The notes under the pieces: generated by a model | Databases searched by the model: none | Seen by the model: only the letters and a program-made list of their open reading frames with translations | What the model was told of the DNA's origin: nothing | Assembly: GCF_007558865.1 (NCBI RefSeq) | Contig: NZ_VLPK01000001.1 | Location: 1,736,001-1,800,000 of the forward strand | Reading direction: 5' to 3' | DNA length: 64,000 nucleotides | Source: Mucilaginibacter corticis | GTDB lineage: Bacteria; Bacteroidota; Bacteroidia; Sphingobacteriales; Sphingobacteriaceae | Translations under genes and position numbers: made by a program | Shown: positions 8,388 through 15,917 of the stretch, piece after piece | How the letters are laid out: every line of letters starts with the position of its first letter | How positions within the stretch are numbered: the stretch's first letter is position 1

Positions 8388-8462
8388 AGATTAGAGGCTG
8401 GAGATCAGAGATTAGGTATAATGCTTTAACTAATCTCTGATCACTAATTAACTAATCACTAT
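8388..8462. repeat. Word palindrome (GATCAGAGATTAG type)
   Basis: GATCAGAGATTAG (8403-8415) pairs perfectly with CTAATCTCTGATC (8430-8442). Further copies of the word flank it (AGAGATTAGAGG; CACTAATTAACTAATCAC). The element fills the gap between the YciE-like stop and truA, and shares words with 4183-4252. Confidence 0.75.
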
Positions 8463-8471
8463 TTTTGCCCG

Positions 8472-9263
8472 ATGGCAAAAATGAGGCGCTACTTTATTGA
8501 ACTCTCTTACGACGGTACCAACTACCATGGCTGGCAAACACAGCCTAATGCGGTTACTGTGCAGGAGGTATTGGATAAAGCGCTATCGACCGTGTTGCGT
8601 GAGCCTATTGAAACGGTTGGTTGCGGCCGTACGGATACCGGGGTACATGCTAAAGAGTTTTTCGCGCATTTTACCCCCCAGCCCCCTGAAGGGGGAGCTT
8701 TTGACGGGCATGTTTTGACTACAATGGATCGTAGTTTAAATTCGATCCTGCCTCGTGATATTGCTGTAAAGAATATTTTTGAAGTAGATGACGAGATGCA
8801 TGCGCGCTTTAGCGCCACGCTGCGCTCATATCAATATCATATCCATTTTAATAAAGATCCGTTTAAAAATAATTACTCGTGGTTGCTGCGTGATGAGCCA
8901 GATCTGGAACTGATGAACCAGGCGGCTAAGATCATGATGGAATATACCGATTTTAGCTGTTTCAGCAAATCAAATACGCAGGTTAAAACCAACAACTGCA
9001 AAATAAACAGGGCCGAATGGTTAAAGACCGATGATGGCAGTATCATCTTCCATATCTCGGCAGATCGCTTTTTGCGTAACATGGTACGAGCTATAGTGGG
9101 CACCTTACTTATGGTGGGCAGGCAAGAGATGGCCCCCGAAGCGGTACGAAATATCATTGAAAGCAAAAATCGCAGCAATGCCGGCACTTCTGTACCTGCA
9201 TGCGGGTTATATTTAACGGAGGTGAAGTATCCGCCCCCTAACCTCCTAAAGGGGGAACAATAG
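8472..9263 (+). CDS. truA: tRNA pseudouridine(38-40) synthase
   Basis: Converts uridines 38-40 of tRNA anticodon stems to pseudouridine. The N-terminal RRYFIELSYDGTNYHGWQ and the catalytic loop GCGRTDTGVHA (Asp55) are intact, as are the C-terminal FLRNMVRAIVGTLL and NAGTSVPACGLYLTEV blocks. Two odd features come from a C/G-rich repeat: residues about 68-77 (TPQPPEGGAF) are an insertion just after the catalytic loop, and the last ten codons (PPPNLLKGEQ) are read from another repeat copy. The start could also be ATG 8481 (MRRYF). Confidence 0.95.
   Translation: MAKMRRYFIELSYDGTNYHGWQTQPNAVTVQEVLDKALSTVLREPIETVGCGRTDTGVHAKEFFAHFTPQPPEGGAFDGHVLTTMDRSLNSILPRDIAVKNIFEVDDEMHARFSATLRSYQYHIHFNKDPFKNNYSWLLRDEPDLELMNQAAKIMMEYTDFSCFSKSNTQVKTNNCKINRAEWLKTDDGSIIFHISADRFLRNMVRAIVGTLLMVGRQEMAPEAVRNIIESKNRSNAGTSVPACGLYLTEVKYPPPNLLKGEQ
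8675..8700. repeat. CCCCCT..AGGGGG palindromic repeat inside truA
   Basis: CCCCCAGCCCCCTGAAGGGGGAGC lies in frame inside truA and encodes PQPPEGG. The same sequence family recurs at 9233, 9356, 14052, 30952 and 31057. Confidence 0.8.
9233..9260. repeat. CCCCCT..AGGGGG repeat forming the truA 3' end
   Basis: GCCCCCTAACCTCCTAAAGG and the following GGGAAC form the last codons of truA; the TAG stop follows immediately. Confidence 0.75.
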
Positions 9264-9270
9264 TTACAAG

Positions 9271-9303
9271 TTTGAATTGTTTTAAAATTAAGCACTACCT
9301 TTG
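9271..9303 (+). promoter_or_regulatory. Promoter of the ABC exporter gene
   Basis: TTTG at 9271-9274, a 21-base spacer, then TACCTTTG at 9296-9303. Only five bases separate the -7 element from the GTG start at 9309, so the transcript would start at or very near the initiation codon. Confidence 0.65.
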
Positions 9304-9308
9304 ATTTA

Positions 9309-11171
9309 GTGAGCGACGATAAAGAAAAAGATCCTAAAAAAGATACTTCAAAAGTACCCCCTTCAGGGGGCGGAGGGGGCGTAACCGGTAAGGCATTCGA
9401 CTGGAAATTACTTAAACGGGTAATGCATTACGTTAAGCCGTATAATACCACGTTTGTGGTGTCCGCGTTTTTAACCGTGTTTTTGGCCGTAAGTGCCCTG
9501 GCCCAGCCTATCCTGATCAAACAAACGCTTGACGATCATATCATGCTGAATGATTATAACGGCCTGCTGTTTATGGTCGAGCTGATGATCGGCCTGCTGA
9601 TTATCCAAACTGTGGCCCAATATTATCAAACGTACTTAACCAACGCGCTTGGCCAGTCGGTGATCCGTGATCTGCGGATAGATATTTTTAATCATATCAC
9701 CAGTCTGCGTTTAAAGTACTTTGACCGTACCCCGATAGGTATGCTGATTACCCGCACGGTTTCTGACCTGGAAACCATTGCCGATATTTTCTCGGAAGGA
9801 TTGATATCCATTATCGGCGATTTGCTGCTGGTGTTTGTGGTTATTATTTATATGCTGGTGCAGGATTGGAAGCTGGCGCTGATCACCCTGATACCAATGC
9901 CGTTTTTGTTTGCATCAACTTACGTTTTTAAAGAGGCTATTAAATCGTCTTTCCAGGAGGTGCGTACACAGGTTGCGCATTTGAATACTTTTTTAGCCGA
10001 GCATATCTCGGGCATCAGCATCATTCAAAACTTTGCACGCGAAGAGCAGGAGATGCGCAAGTTTAAAGCTGTCAACTTAAAATATAGGGATGCCAACATT
10101 CGGTCTAACTGGTATTACTCTATATTTTTCCCGGTGGTCGAGATCTTGTTTGCCTTGTGTATTGGTTTGTTAGTTTGGTATGGCTGCAAACGCATCCTGT
10201 CCGACCAGCAGCTGGCGTCGCTGTCTGCATCAAATAAAATTATTACGCCCGGTGTAATAACCGAGTTTATTTTATTGCTGAATATTCTGTTCCGTCCTAT
10301 CCGCCAGCTGGCAGATAAATTTAATACGCTGCAAATGGGTATGGTTGGTGCCGACAGGATCTTTAAAGTTTTAGATACTGATGAAGTAGCCGTTAACACC
10401 GGTACGTTAAGACCGGAAAGGTTACATGGCGAAATAGCTTTTAAAAATGTATGGTTTGCTTATAATGATGAAAATTGGGTGCTAAAGAACATCAATTTCC
10501 ATGTAAAGCCCGGCGAAACTTTGGCGCTGGTGGGTGCTACCGGCGCAGGTAAATCATCTACCATAAACATCCTGAACCGTTTTTATGAGATAGGGAAGGG
10601 TGAAGTGGAGGTTGATGGCGTAAACATCATGAAATATGATGTGAACTATCTGCGTTCGCAAATTGCAACGGTGATACAGGATGTGTTTTTGTTTACAGAT
10701 ACCATTGCTAACAACATCAGCCTGAATAATGAACAGATAAACCGTGAGCAGATCATCGCGGCAGCAAAAGATGTGGGCGCGCATGACTTTATTGAGCGCC
10801 TGCCCGGCGGTTATGATTACAATGTGATGGAACGCGGTGCTACCTTATCTGCCGGACAGGCACAGCTGATCTCCTTTATCCGCGCGCTGGTTTATGACCC
10901 CGCAATTTTAGTATTGGACGAGGCTACTTCATCCGTAGATACAGAAACCGAAATATTGATCCAAAACGCCATTAACAAGCTGATGCAAGGCCGTACGGCC
11001 ATAGTTATCGCTCACCGTTTGTCGACCATCCAAAACGCCGACAAGATCATCGTATTGGATCACGGCGAGATCAAAGAAATGGGTACTCACCAGGAACTGC
11101 TGCGCATTGAACACGGCTACTACCGCAAACTGTACGATCTGCAGTTTAACTCGACGGGGATAGCGCGTTAG
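9309..11171 (+). CDS. ABC exporter, fused permease and ATPase (MsbA-like)
   Basis: Half-transporter (620 aa) that dimerises and exports a lipid, peptide or drug. The N-terminal 350 residues carry six membrane helices of the ABC exporter fold. The ATPase domain has Walker A GATGAGKSS, signature LSAGQ, Walker B ILVLDEATSS and the H-loop AHRLS. The signature is LSAGQ instead of LSGGQ, a tolerated variant. The start is GTG, directly after a promoter. A repeat copy encodes VPPSGGGGGV at residues 17-26, inside the non-conserved N-terminal tail. The substrate cannot be told from sequence. Confidence 0.93.
   Translation: MSDDKEKDPKKDTSKVPPSGGGGGVTGKAFDWKLLKRVMHYVKPYNTTFVVSAFLTVFLAVSALAQPILIKQTLDDHIMLNDYNGLLFMVELMIGLLIIQTVAQYYQTYLTNALGQSVIRDLRIDIFNHITSLRLKYFDRTPIGMLITRTVSDLETIADIFSEGLISIIGDLLLVFVVIIYMLVQDWKLALITLIPMPFLFASTYVFKEAIKSSFQEVRTQVAHLNTFLAEHISGISIIQNFAREEQEMRKFKAVNLKYRDANIRSNWYYSIFFPVVEILFALCIGLLVWYGCKRILSDQQLASLSASNKIITPGVITEFILLLNILFRPIRQLADKFNTLQMGMVGADRIFKVLDTDEVAVNTGTLRPERLHGEIAFKNVWFAYNDENWVLKNINFHVKPGETLALVGATGAGKSSTINILNRFYEIGKGEVEVDGVNIMKYDVNYLRSQIATVIQDVFLFTDTIANNISLNNEQINREQIIAAAKDVGAHDFIERLPGGYDYNVMERGATLSAGQAQLISFIRALVYDPAILVLDEATSSVDTETEILIQNAINKLMQGRTAIVIAHRLSTIQNADKIIVLDHGEIKEMGTHQELLRIEHGYYRKLYDLQFNSTGIAR
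9356..9381. repeat. CCCCCT..AGGGGG repeat inside the ABC exporter N-terminus
   Basis: CCCCCTTCAGGGGGCGGAGG followed by GGGC, the inverted orientation of the copy in truA. It encodes the run PPSGGGGG. Confidence 0.8.
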
Positions 11172-11282
11172 TTGGCAATTTGCAGTGGGCAGTTGTCAGT
11201 TAGCAGTGAACAGTTATCAGCAGGCAATTTTACTTTGTATTAAACTTTATTAGCTGCCCACTGCAAACTAAAAACTGCCAAC
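11172..11282. repeat. Word palindrome (GCAGTTGGCAGTT type)
   Basis: The left arm is built from GTTGGCAATTTGCAGTGGGC, CAGTTGTCAGTTAGCAGTG and so on. The right arm CTGCCCACTGCAAACT...CTGCCAAC is complementary to it, including a perfect 14-base TTTGCAGTGGGCAG pairing. It spans the whole gap between the ABC exporter stop and the stop of the next gene. Confidence 0.75.
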
Positions 11283-11474
11283 TCAACCCTTACCCGGCCC
11301 TACGGGTTGCTCTTCCTTTTCGTGCTTATTGGCGATGTCGCCGCCGTGCGGATTTTTTGCATCGTATTCTTTGTCGGCTGCGCGCACTTTGCTTTTGCCG
11401 CCGTTATCGTTTGGCCTGTGGGTTGGTGTATCCGCAGGCGATGCTTTATCTGTTGAGTTTGCTGGCTTTGTCAT
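11283..11474 (-). CDS. Small hydrophilic protein of unknown function
   Basis: This is a 63-residue polar protein (Lys, Asp, Pro, Gly rich; no hydrophobic core) that is probably disordered. The central segment SKVRAADKEYDAKNPHGGDI looks more constrained than the rest. I do not recognise a family. The ATG start is followed by a frame ending exactly at the edge of a word palindrome. It is kept because the composition and codon use resemble neighbouring genes; a chance frame remains possible. Confidence 0.5.
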   Translation of the reverse strand: MTKPANSTDKASPADTPTHRPNDNGGKSKVRAADKEYDAKNPHGGDIANKHEKEEQPVGPGKG

Positions 11475-11518
11475 AAGGTAATAACAGGTGGCAAACGGTT
11501 TTGTTTATTAACCGGCTT

Positions 11519-11604
11519 GTCATTTCGAACGAGGAACGAGGAGAAATCTTTTACGCTTTACTACTAAGCACTTGTTTAAGTTTTCTCGCTATGCTTAAAA
11601 TGGC
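11519..11604. repeat. REP-like palindrome (GTCATTTCGAACGAGG family)
   Basis: The left arm GTCATTTCGAACGAGGAACG continues with AGGAGAAATCTT. The degenerate right arm AAGTTTTCTCGCTATGCTTA, then AAATGGCA, is its imperfect complement. It lies in the gap before ftsX and is related to the element at 44100-44204. Confidence 0.65.
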
Positions 11605-11726
11605 AGCAAAGCCAAGATAACAAAGGCGTTAAATTATGTTAAACTCCCTCTAAAACCCAATTAATAAAATATAAACTTTTACCTTTAGGCAGGGTTTCTT
11701 AATTTCGCAGAAACTAATAGCATGCT

Positions 11727-12605
11727 ATGGAAGAATTTGAAGTAAGCGAATCGGCAAATAAAACAAAGACCATTTACATATCAACCGTATTTGGTATAGC
11801 TATGGTATTGCTGATGATTGGTTTACTGGGCCTGATACTGGTGCATGCTAATAACCTGTCGCGTTACGTAAAAGAAAATATCGTCCTTAATATTTTTGTT
11901 GACGATGCCGCTCACGAAACCGACGTACGTCAGTTACAAACCCAACTGGAAAGTAACCCTGCTGTTAAACAGGCTATTTACGTAAGTAAAGAACTGGCCG
12001 CCCGCAATCTGCAAAAAGACCTGGGTGAAGACTTTGTGAAATTTTTGGGCTATAACCCCTTGTCTCAATCGCTGGATGTTTACCTGAATGCCGATTATGC
12101 CAATAATGCCAAGATCACTAAGTTTAAGGATCAGCTGCTAAAAAATCCATTGGTAAAAGAGGTTAAATACCAACAGTCGCTGGTCGACCAGATGAACGCC
12201 AATTTAACTTCGATCACACTGGTAATTTTAGCCTTTACCGGCATATTTGTAGTAGTATCTGTAGCGCTGATCAATAATACCATCAGGCTGGCAATTTACT
12301 CACAGCGGTTTTTAATTAAGTCGATGCAATTGGTAGGGGCGACTAAAGGATTTATCCGCAAGCCGTTTTTATTATACGGATTATGGCATGGTTTGTTAGG
12401 CGGCTTAATTGCCGTAATTATATTGGTAGGCACATTGTACCTGGCTAATGTAGAGATACCCGACCTGGTGATATTGCAAAACCGTACCGAGTTTGGTATT
12501 GTGTTTTTAGGCGTAATCGGTCTCGGTATATTTATATCAGCCTTTAGCACCTACCTTGCGGTAAACAAATTTTTAAGATTAAAAATATACGATTTATACA
12601 GATAA
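11727..12605 (+). CDS. ftsX: Cell division permease-like protein FtsX
   Basis: Membrane subunit of the FtsEX complex that couples ATP hydrolysis to activation of peptidoglycan hydrolases at the septum. The 292-residue protein has one N-terminal membrane helix (residues 18-40), an extracellular domain (about 45-165, NIFVDDAAHETDVRQL) and three C-terminal helices with the FtsX permease signature SMQLVGATKGFIRKPFLLYG. ftsE is not adjacent in this window, as is common in Bacteroidetes. Confidence 0.93.
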   Translation: MEEFEVSESANKTKTIYISTVFGIAMVLLMIGLLGLILVHANNLSRYVKENIVLNIFVDDAAHETDVRQLQTQLESNPAVKQAIYVSKELAARNLQKDLGEDFVKFLGYNPLSQSLDVYLNADYANNAKITKFKDQLLKNPLVKEVKYQQSLVDQMNANLTSITLVILAFTGIFVVVSVALINNTIRLAIYSQRFLIKSMQLVGATKGFIRKPFLLYGLWHGLLGGLIAVIILVGTLYLANVEIPDLVILQNRTEFGIVFLGVIGLGIFISAFSTYLAVNKFLRLKIYDLYR

Positions 12606-12698
12606 GCGGTCAATGATTTCGGATTTCGGAAGTTCAATTTCTGATTTGTTTCAGATGTCATCGCTCAATCACTAATTCAATAATTCACTCATTAAGAT
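12606..12698. repeat. Degenerate word element between ftsX and the DUF3098 gene
   Basis: The gap consists of related short words: ATTTCGGATTTCGGAAGTTC, then TTTCTGATTTG, then AATCACTAATTCAATAATTC and ACTCATT. Palindromic pairing is weak compared with other gaps, so it may be a decayed member of the same class. Confidence 0.45.
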
Positions 12699-12953
12699 AT
12701 GGCAAAGACCACTCAACCGGCAGCAAAAGCAGCAACAAAAACACAGGCAACTACACCTGTTAAATTTATATTCGAAAAAAGCAATTACACCTGGTTCATC
12801 ATCAGCATAGCTGTTGTGGCATTTGGTTTTGTACTGATGTCTGGCACTACTGATATTTACAGCACTACCAAAATAGTTATAGCCCCGATAGTTGTATTGG
12901 CCGGTTTCGGTATTGGATTTTACGCTATCTTGAAAAAGCCCGAGACGAAGTAG
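12699..12953 (+). CDS. DUF3098 family small membrane protein
   Basis: This is an 84-residue protein with a 24-residue Ala/Thr/Lys-rich N-terminus, then FIFEKSNYTWFIISIAVVAF and a second hydrophobic segment ending FYAILKKP. This two-helix layout and the ExSNYxWF motif match DUF3098, a Bacteroidetes family found beside ftsX and uppP. Its position between division and cell-wall lipid genes suggests an envelope role, but function is unknown. Confidence 0.88.
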   Translation: MAKTTQPAAKAATKTQATTPVKFIFEKSNYTWFIISIAVVAFGFVLMSGTTDIYSTTKIVIAPIVVLAGFGIGFYAILKKPETK

Positions 12954-12987
12954 TATTTTATAGCTTTACCACAAACCTTACCCCACA

Positions 12988-13791
12988 ATGAATATTATTC
13001 ACGTAATCGTCCTTGCAATAATTGAAGGACTGACCGAGTTTTTGCCGGTGTCGTCAACAGGGCACCTGGTAGTTGCCAGTGCTTTAATGGGCATAGGCAA
13101 AGACGAATTTGTTAAACTTTTTGAGATCGTTATCCAGTTAGGCGCTATCCTGGCGGTAGTGGTGTTATATTTTAAAAGATTTTTTCGCTCTATTGATTTT
13201 TATGTAAAGCTGGTCATTGGCGTTATCCCTGCGGTGATCTTTGGGTTGCTGCTGAAAAAGAAAATAGATATGCTTTTAGAAAGCCCACTAATTGTGGCTG
13301 TTGCTTTTGTTGTGGGCGGTGTTATCCTGTTGTTTGTTGACGAATGGTTCAATAAACCAACCATTGACGACGAAAAGCAGATCTCGCATTTGACAGCGCT
13401 TAAAATCGGCTTTTTTCAATGCCTTGCCATGGTGCCGGGTGTATCGCGCTCTGGTGCTTCAATAGTTGGTGGTATGACCCAAAAGCTAAGCCGCAAGGCC
13501 GCTGCCGAGTTCTCTTTCTTTTTAGCCGTACCTACCATGTTTGGCGCGACAATAAAAGACTTGTACGATTTTTATAAACATAATACGATAAGCGCTGCCG
13601 AGATGCACCAGGACATAGTGACCTTACTAATTGGCAGTGCAATAGCATTTGTTGTGGCATTGTTAGCCATTAAATCATTCATTACATTTTTAGAGCAAAA
13701 AGGCTTTAAGCTTTTCGGTTTTTACCGCATACTTGCAGGCATAGTTATTATTATATTGTACTATTCTACAAACGTACTGCACACAGTTTAA
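12988..13791 (+). CDS. uppP: Undecaprenyl-diphosphatase (BacA/UppP)
   Basis: Inner-membrane enzyme (267 aa) that dephosphorylates undecaprenyl diphosphate to recycle the lipid carrier for peptidoglycan and other surface polymers; also gives bacitracin tolerance. The two signature loops are intact: [15 protein letters not shown] (residues 11-25) and [14 protein letters not shown] (about 150), together with seven to eight membrane helices. It follows the DUF3098 gene by 34 bases and ends before a strong terminator. Confidence 0.96.
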   Translation: MNIIHVIVLAIIEGLTEFLPVSSTGHLVVASALMGIGKDEFVKLFEIVIQLGAILAVVVLYFKRFFRSIDFYVKLVIGVIPAVIFGLLLKKKIDMLLESPLIVAVAFVVGGVILLFVDEWFNKPTIDDEKQISHLTALKIGFFQCLAMVPGVSRSGASIVGGMTQKLSRKAAAEFSFFLAVPTMFGATIKDLYDFYKHNTISAAEMHQDIVTLLIGSAIAFVVALLAIKSFITFLEQKGFKLFGFYRILAGIVIIILYYSTNVLHTV

Positions 13792-13810
13792 GACACTTAT
13801 AAAAATATTG

Positions 13811-13846
13811 AAAGAGCGCCTTGTTGTAAAACAGGCGCTCTTTTTT
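13811..13846 (+). terminator. Rho-independent terminator after uppP
   Basis: AGAGCGCCTTGT pairs with ACAGGCGCTCT and is followed by TTTTTT. It closes the ftsX-DUF3098-uppP unit. Confidence 0.85.
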
Positions 13847-13938
13847 ATGCGTAACCATGTGTATGTAACAAACGTGTTATGTGTACAATAAGCTACAATT
13901 TTTTTGTTCGGCACAACGTTTGTATACTGTTATTCAAC

Positions 13939-14050
13939 AACACGATCTAACGTAATGTGCTGATTGATGAAATTCAAAAAGCATATCTTTCTCATATATT
14001 GGTTTATAATTGGTTAGTAAGAGCTCCTGCCCATCAGGAGCTCTTCTTTT
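13939..14050 (+). ncRNA. Candidate small RNA, copy A
   Basis: GGTTTATAATTGGTTAGTAA is followed by an 11-bp stem AAGAGCTCCTG/CAGGAGCTCTT with loop CCCAT, then CTTTTTG. The same upstream sequence and loop occur in copy B at 46709-46815 with a different but equally paired stem. It lies between convergent genes after the uppP terminator, so it cannot be the terminator of uppP. A possible but weak promoter is TATACTGT at 13923-13930. The 5' end is a guess from alignment with copy B. Confidence 0.55.
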
Positions 14051-14051
14051 T

Positions 14052-14077
14052 GCCCCCTAACCCCCTAAAGGGGGAAT
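14052..14077. repeat. CCCCCT..AGGGGG repeat
   Basis: GCCCCCTAACCCCCTAAAGG followed by GGGAAT, an intergenic copy of the family, directly after the stem-loop of RNA candidate A. Confidence 0.8.
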
Positions 14078-14097
14078 TAATAGCAAAGTCTTTTACT

Positions 14098-14182
14098 AAT
14101 ACCGAATCATGAATTTTGAATACAGAATATAGAAGTGGATGCTTTTGTTCATTATTCTTTATTCGACATTCGGTGTTCGATA
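14098..14182. repeat. Word palindrome (ACCGAATCATGAATTTTGAAT type)
   Basis: The left words AATACCGAATCATGAATTTT and GAATACAGAATATAG are imperfectly complementary to the right words CATTATTCTTTATTCGACAT and TCGGTGTTCGATATT. The element ends at the stop codon of the sigma factor gene. Confidence 0.65.
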
Positions 14183-15418
14183 TTAGTTTTCCAACTCCTC
14201 AATATTCTTTTTGATCCGGTTCTTTTCAGCTTGATTTTTTGTGAGCTTTAAGGCGGATTGTAAATGTTGCAGGGCTTTTTGCTGATCAATGCCTGTGTAC
14301 AGGTGGGCCAGTAATGAGTGGTATAAATGATTATCTGCCAGTTGGGTTAGTTTTTCGGCCTCAATAATGGCCTCTGCTTTTCCCCTGGCTTTGGCCAAGG
14401 CGTAGGTGCGGTTAAGTGCTGCCATGGGCGAGTATTCAAGTATAAGTAGCTTGTTGTATAGCTGTAAAACATTGTCCCATTTTTCGGGGCTATCCTGCTT
14501 TTGGGTGTGCCAGTAGGCAATGGTAGCCTCTATATGGTAACGGGTTAATTGCGGGCCTTTGGCGCCGCGAACCAGGTAATAAGTGCCGCGCGATATCAGT
14601 TCATCATTCCACAAGCTGCTGTCCTGGTCATCGTAAAGAATGATCTCGCCATCCTTATCCATCCGTGCGTCAAACCGCGAAGCATGAAAACACATCAATG
14701 AAAATAAGGCGTTTACAATGGGCAGATCGGTAGCGTGATTTTGGATCAGCAAATAATTTAAACGCATGGCCTCAAGGCACAGTTCCCTGCGCAGGTTAGT
14801 ATTGCCGCTGCTTGAATAATAGCCCTCGTTAAATAGCAGGTACAAAGTAAGCAGTACTGTATCCAACCGTTTGTTTATCTCTTTACTATCCGGGAACTCG
14901 ATCTTGACGTTTTGTTCACGTAATTTCTCCTTCGCCCTGAAAAGGCGTTTGTTGATGGTTTCTTTGTTGGATAAAAAAGCGTCGGCAATTTCATCTATCC
15001 CAAAACCGCAAAGAATGCGCAACGCCAAACCTATCTGCGCTTCGGCTGGGATCAGGGGCTGGCAAATGGCAAACATCATTTGCAACTGGCTGTCATTTAT
15101 GCTTTCTTCGGATAGATCTATCTCAACATCTTCGGTTTGCTGAATTTCATTTTTTATCTGGGTGGCAACCTTTTCATTGAAAATGGCATTATGCTTTAAA
15201 TAGTCCTTCGCCTTATTTTTGGCTACGGTGTAAAGCCATGCGGCCGGGTTATCTGGTAACCGGGTTTTACCCCATGTCTCTGAGGCCAGCAAAAAAGTAT
15301 CGCTGGCAATATCTTCGGCTATCTGGATATGCTCAAAACCAAACAGGCGCGCCAGTACGGCAATTATTTTGCGATACTCGGTCCGGTATAAATGTGGTAT
15401 AAGCTGATCTTGTTGCAT
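14183..15418 (-). CDS. ECF42-type RNA polymerase sigma factor with C-terminal TPR-like domain
   Basis: This 411-residue sigma-70 protein has region 2 in residues about 10-80 (AEDIASDTFLLASETW, NPAAWLYTVAKNKAKDYLK) and region 4 at about 115-175 (ALRILCGFGIDEIADAFLSNKETINKRLFRAKEKLRE). A long helical C-terminal extension (residues 185-411) resembles the TPR-containing tail of the ECF42 group. Its neighbour 39 bases upstream encodes a DGPF/YCII protein, the standard partner of ECF42 factors. No anti-sigma factor is present, which also fits the group; the tail may regulate activity. Confidence 0.9.
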   Translation of the reverse strand: MQQDQLIPHLYRTEYRKIIAVLARLFGFEHIQIAEDIASDTFLLASETWGKTRLPDNPAAWLYTVAKNKAKDYLKHNAIFNEKVATQIKNEIQQTEDVEIDLSEESINDSQLQMMFAICQPLIPAEAQIGLALRILCGFGIDEIADAFLSNKETINKRLFRAKEKLREQNVKIEFPDSKEINKRLDTVLLTLYLLFNEGYYSSSGNTNLRRELCLEAMRLNYLLIQNHATDLPIVNALFSLMCFHASRFDARMDKDGEIILYDDQDSSLWNDELISRGTYYLVRGAKGPQLTRYHIEATIAYWHTQKQDSPEKWDNVLQLYNKLLILEYSPMAALNRTYALAKARGKAEAIIEAEKLTQLADNHLYHSLLAHLYTGIDQQKALQHLQSALKLTKNQAEKNRIKKNIEELEN

Positions 15419-15457
15419 AATATAAGTAATGCCCCTGCAATTGCAGGGACATTAAAT

Positions 15458-15805
15458 TTAGCGCTGCATAGGTAAAATTTGCCTTACCTCGACATTGCCG
15501 CCTGTGGCTAATATCGGGCAGTCTTTTGATAGCTCGGCAGCCTCTTCAAGCGAAGAAGCGCGGATCACGATGTAGCCGCCTATGGATTCTTTAACTTCCA
15601 CATAGGGGCCATCGGTAATGATGCTGCCCGGTTTAACTACTTTACCGTCGGTAGCCAATCGGTTGCCGCTGTCGGCTAATTTGTTTTGGGCAGCAAGGCT
15701 ACCCATCCAGTCTTGCCATGGTTTAGTAACTTCCTGCATTTGTGCAGGTGTTAATTGCGCGTCGAAGTTGGCATCGCGTCTGAAGATCAATAAGAAGTCG
15801 TTCAT
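15458..15805 (-). CDS. YCII-related DGPF-domain protein
   Basis: This is a 115-residue alpha/beta-barrel protein of the YCII superfamily, with the DGPF-type motif IITDGPYVEVKESIGGYIVI and an N-terminal NDFLLIFRRD strand. Genes of this kind accompany ECF42 sigma factors. Their biochemical role is unclear; some YCII proteins act as small enzymes or binding domains. It is probably the first gene of the pair, upstream of and co-transcribed with the sigma factor gene. Confidence 0.9.
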   Translation of the reverse strand: MNDFLLIFRRDANFDAQLTPAQMQEVTKPWQDWMGSLAAQNKLADSGNRLATDGKVVKPGSIITDGPYVEVKESIGGYIVIRASSLEEAAELSKDCPILATGGNVEVRQILPMQR

Positions 15806-15917
15806 TTTATTTGAGTTTAGTGATTAAAAACTAATGACGATCCATCCATTTAAAACTGGACAGATCGCCATGATTTTTTTATAACTCTATAAAATGAAGT
15901 TAGAAAAAATATTAGTG

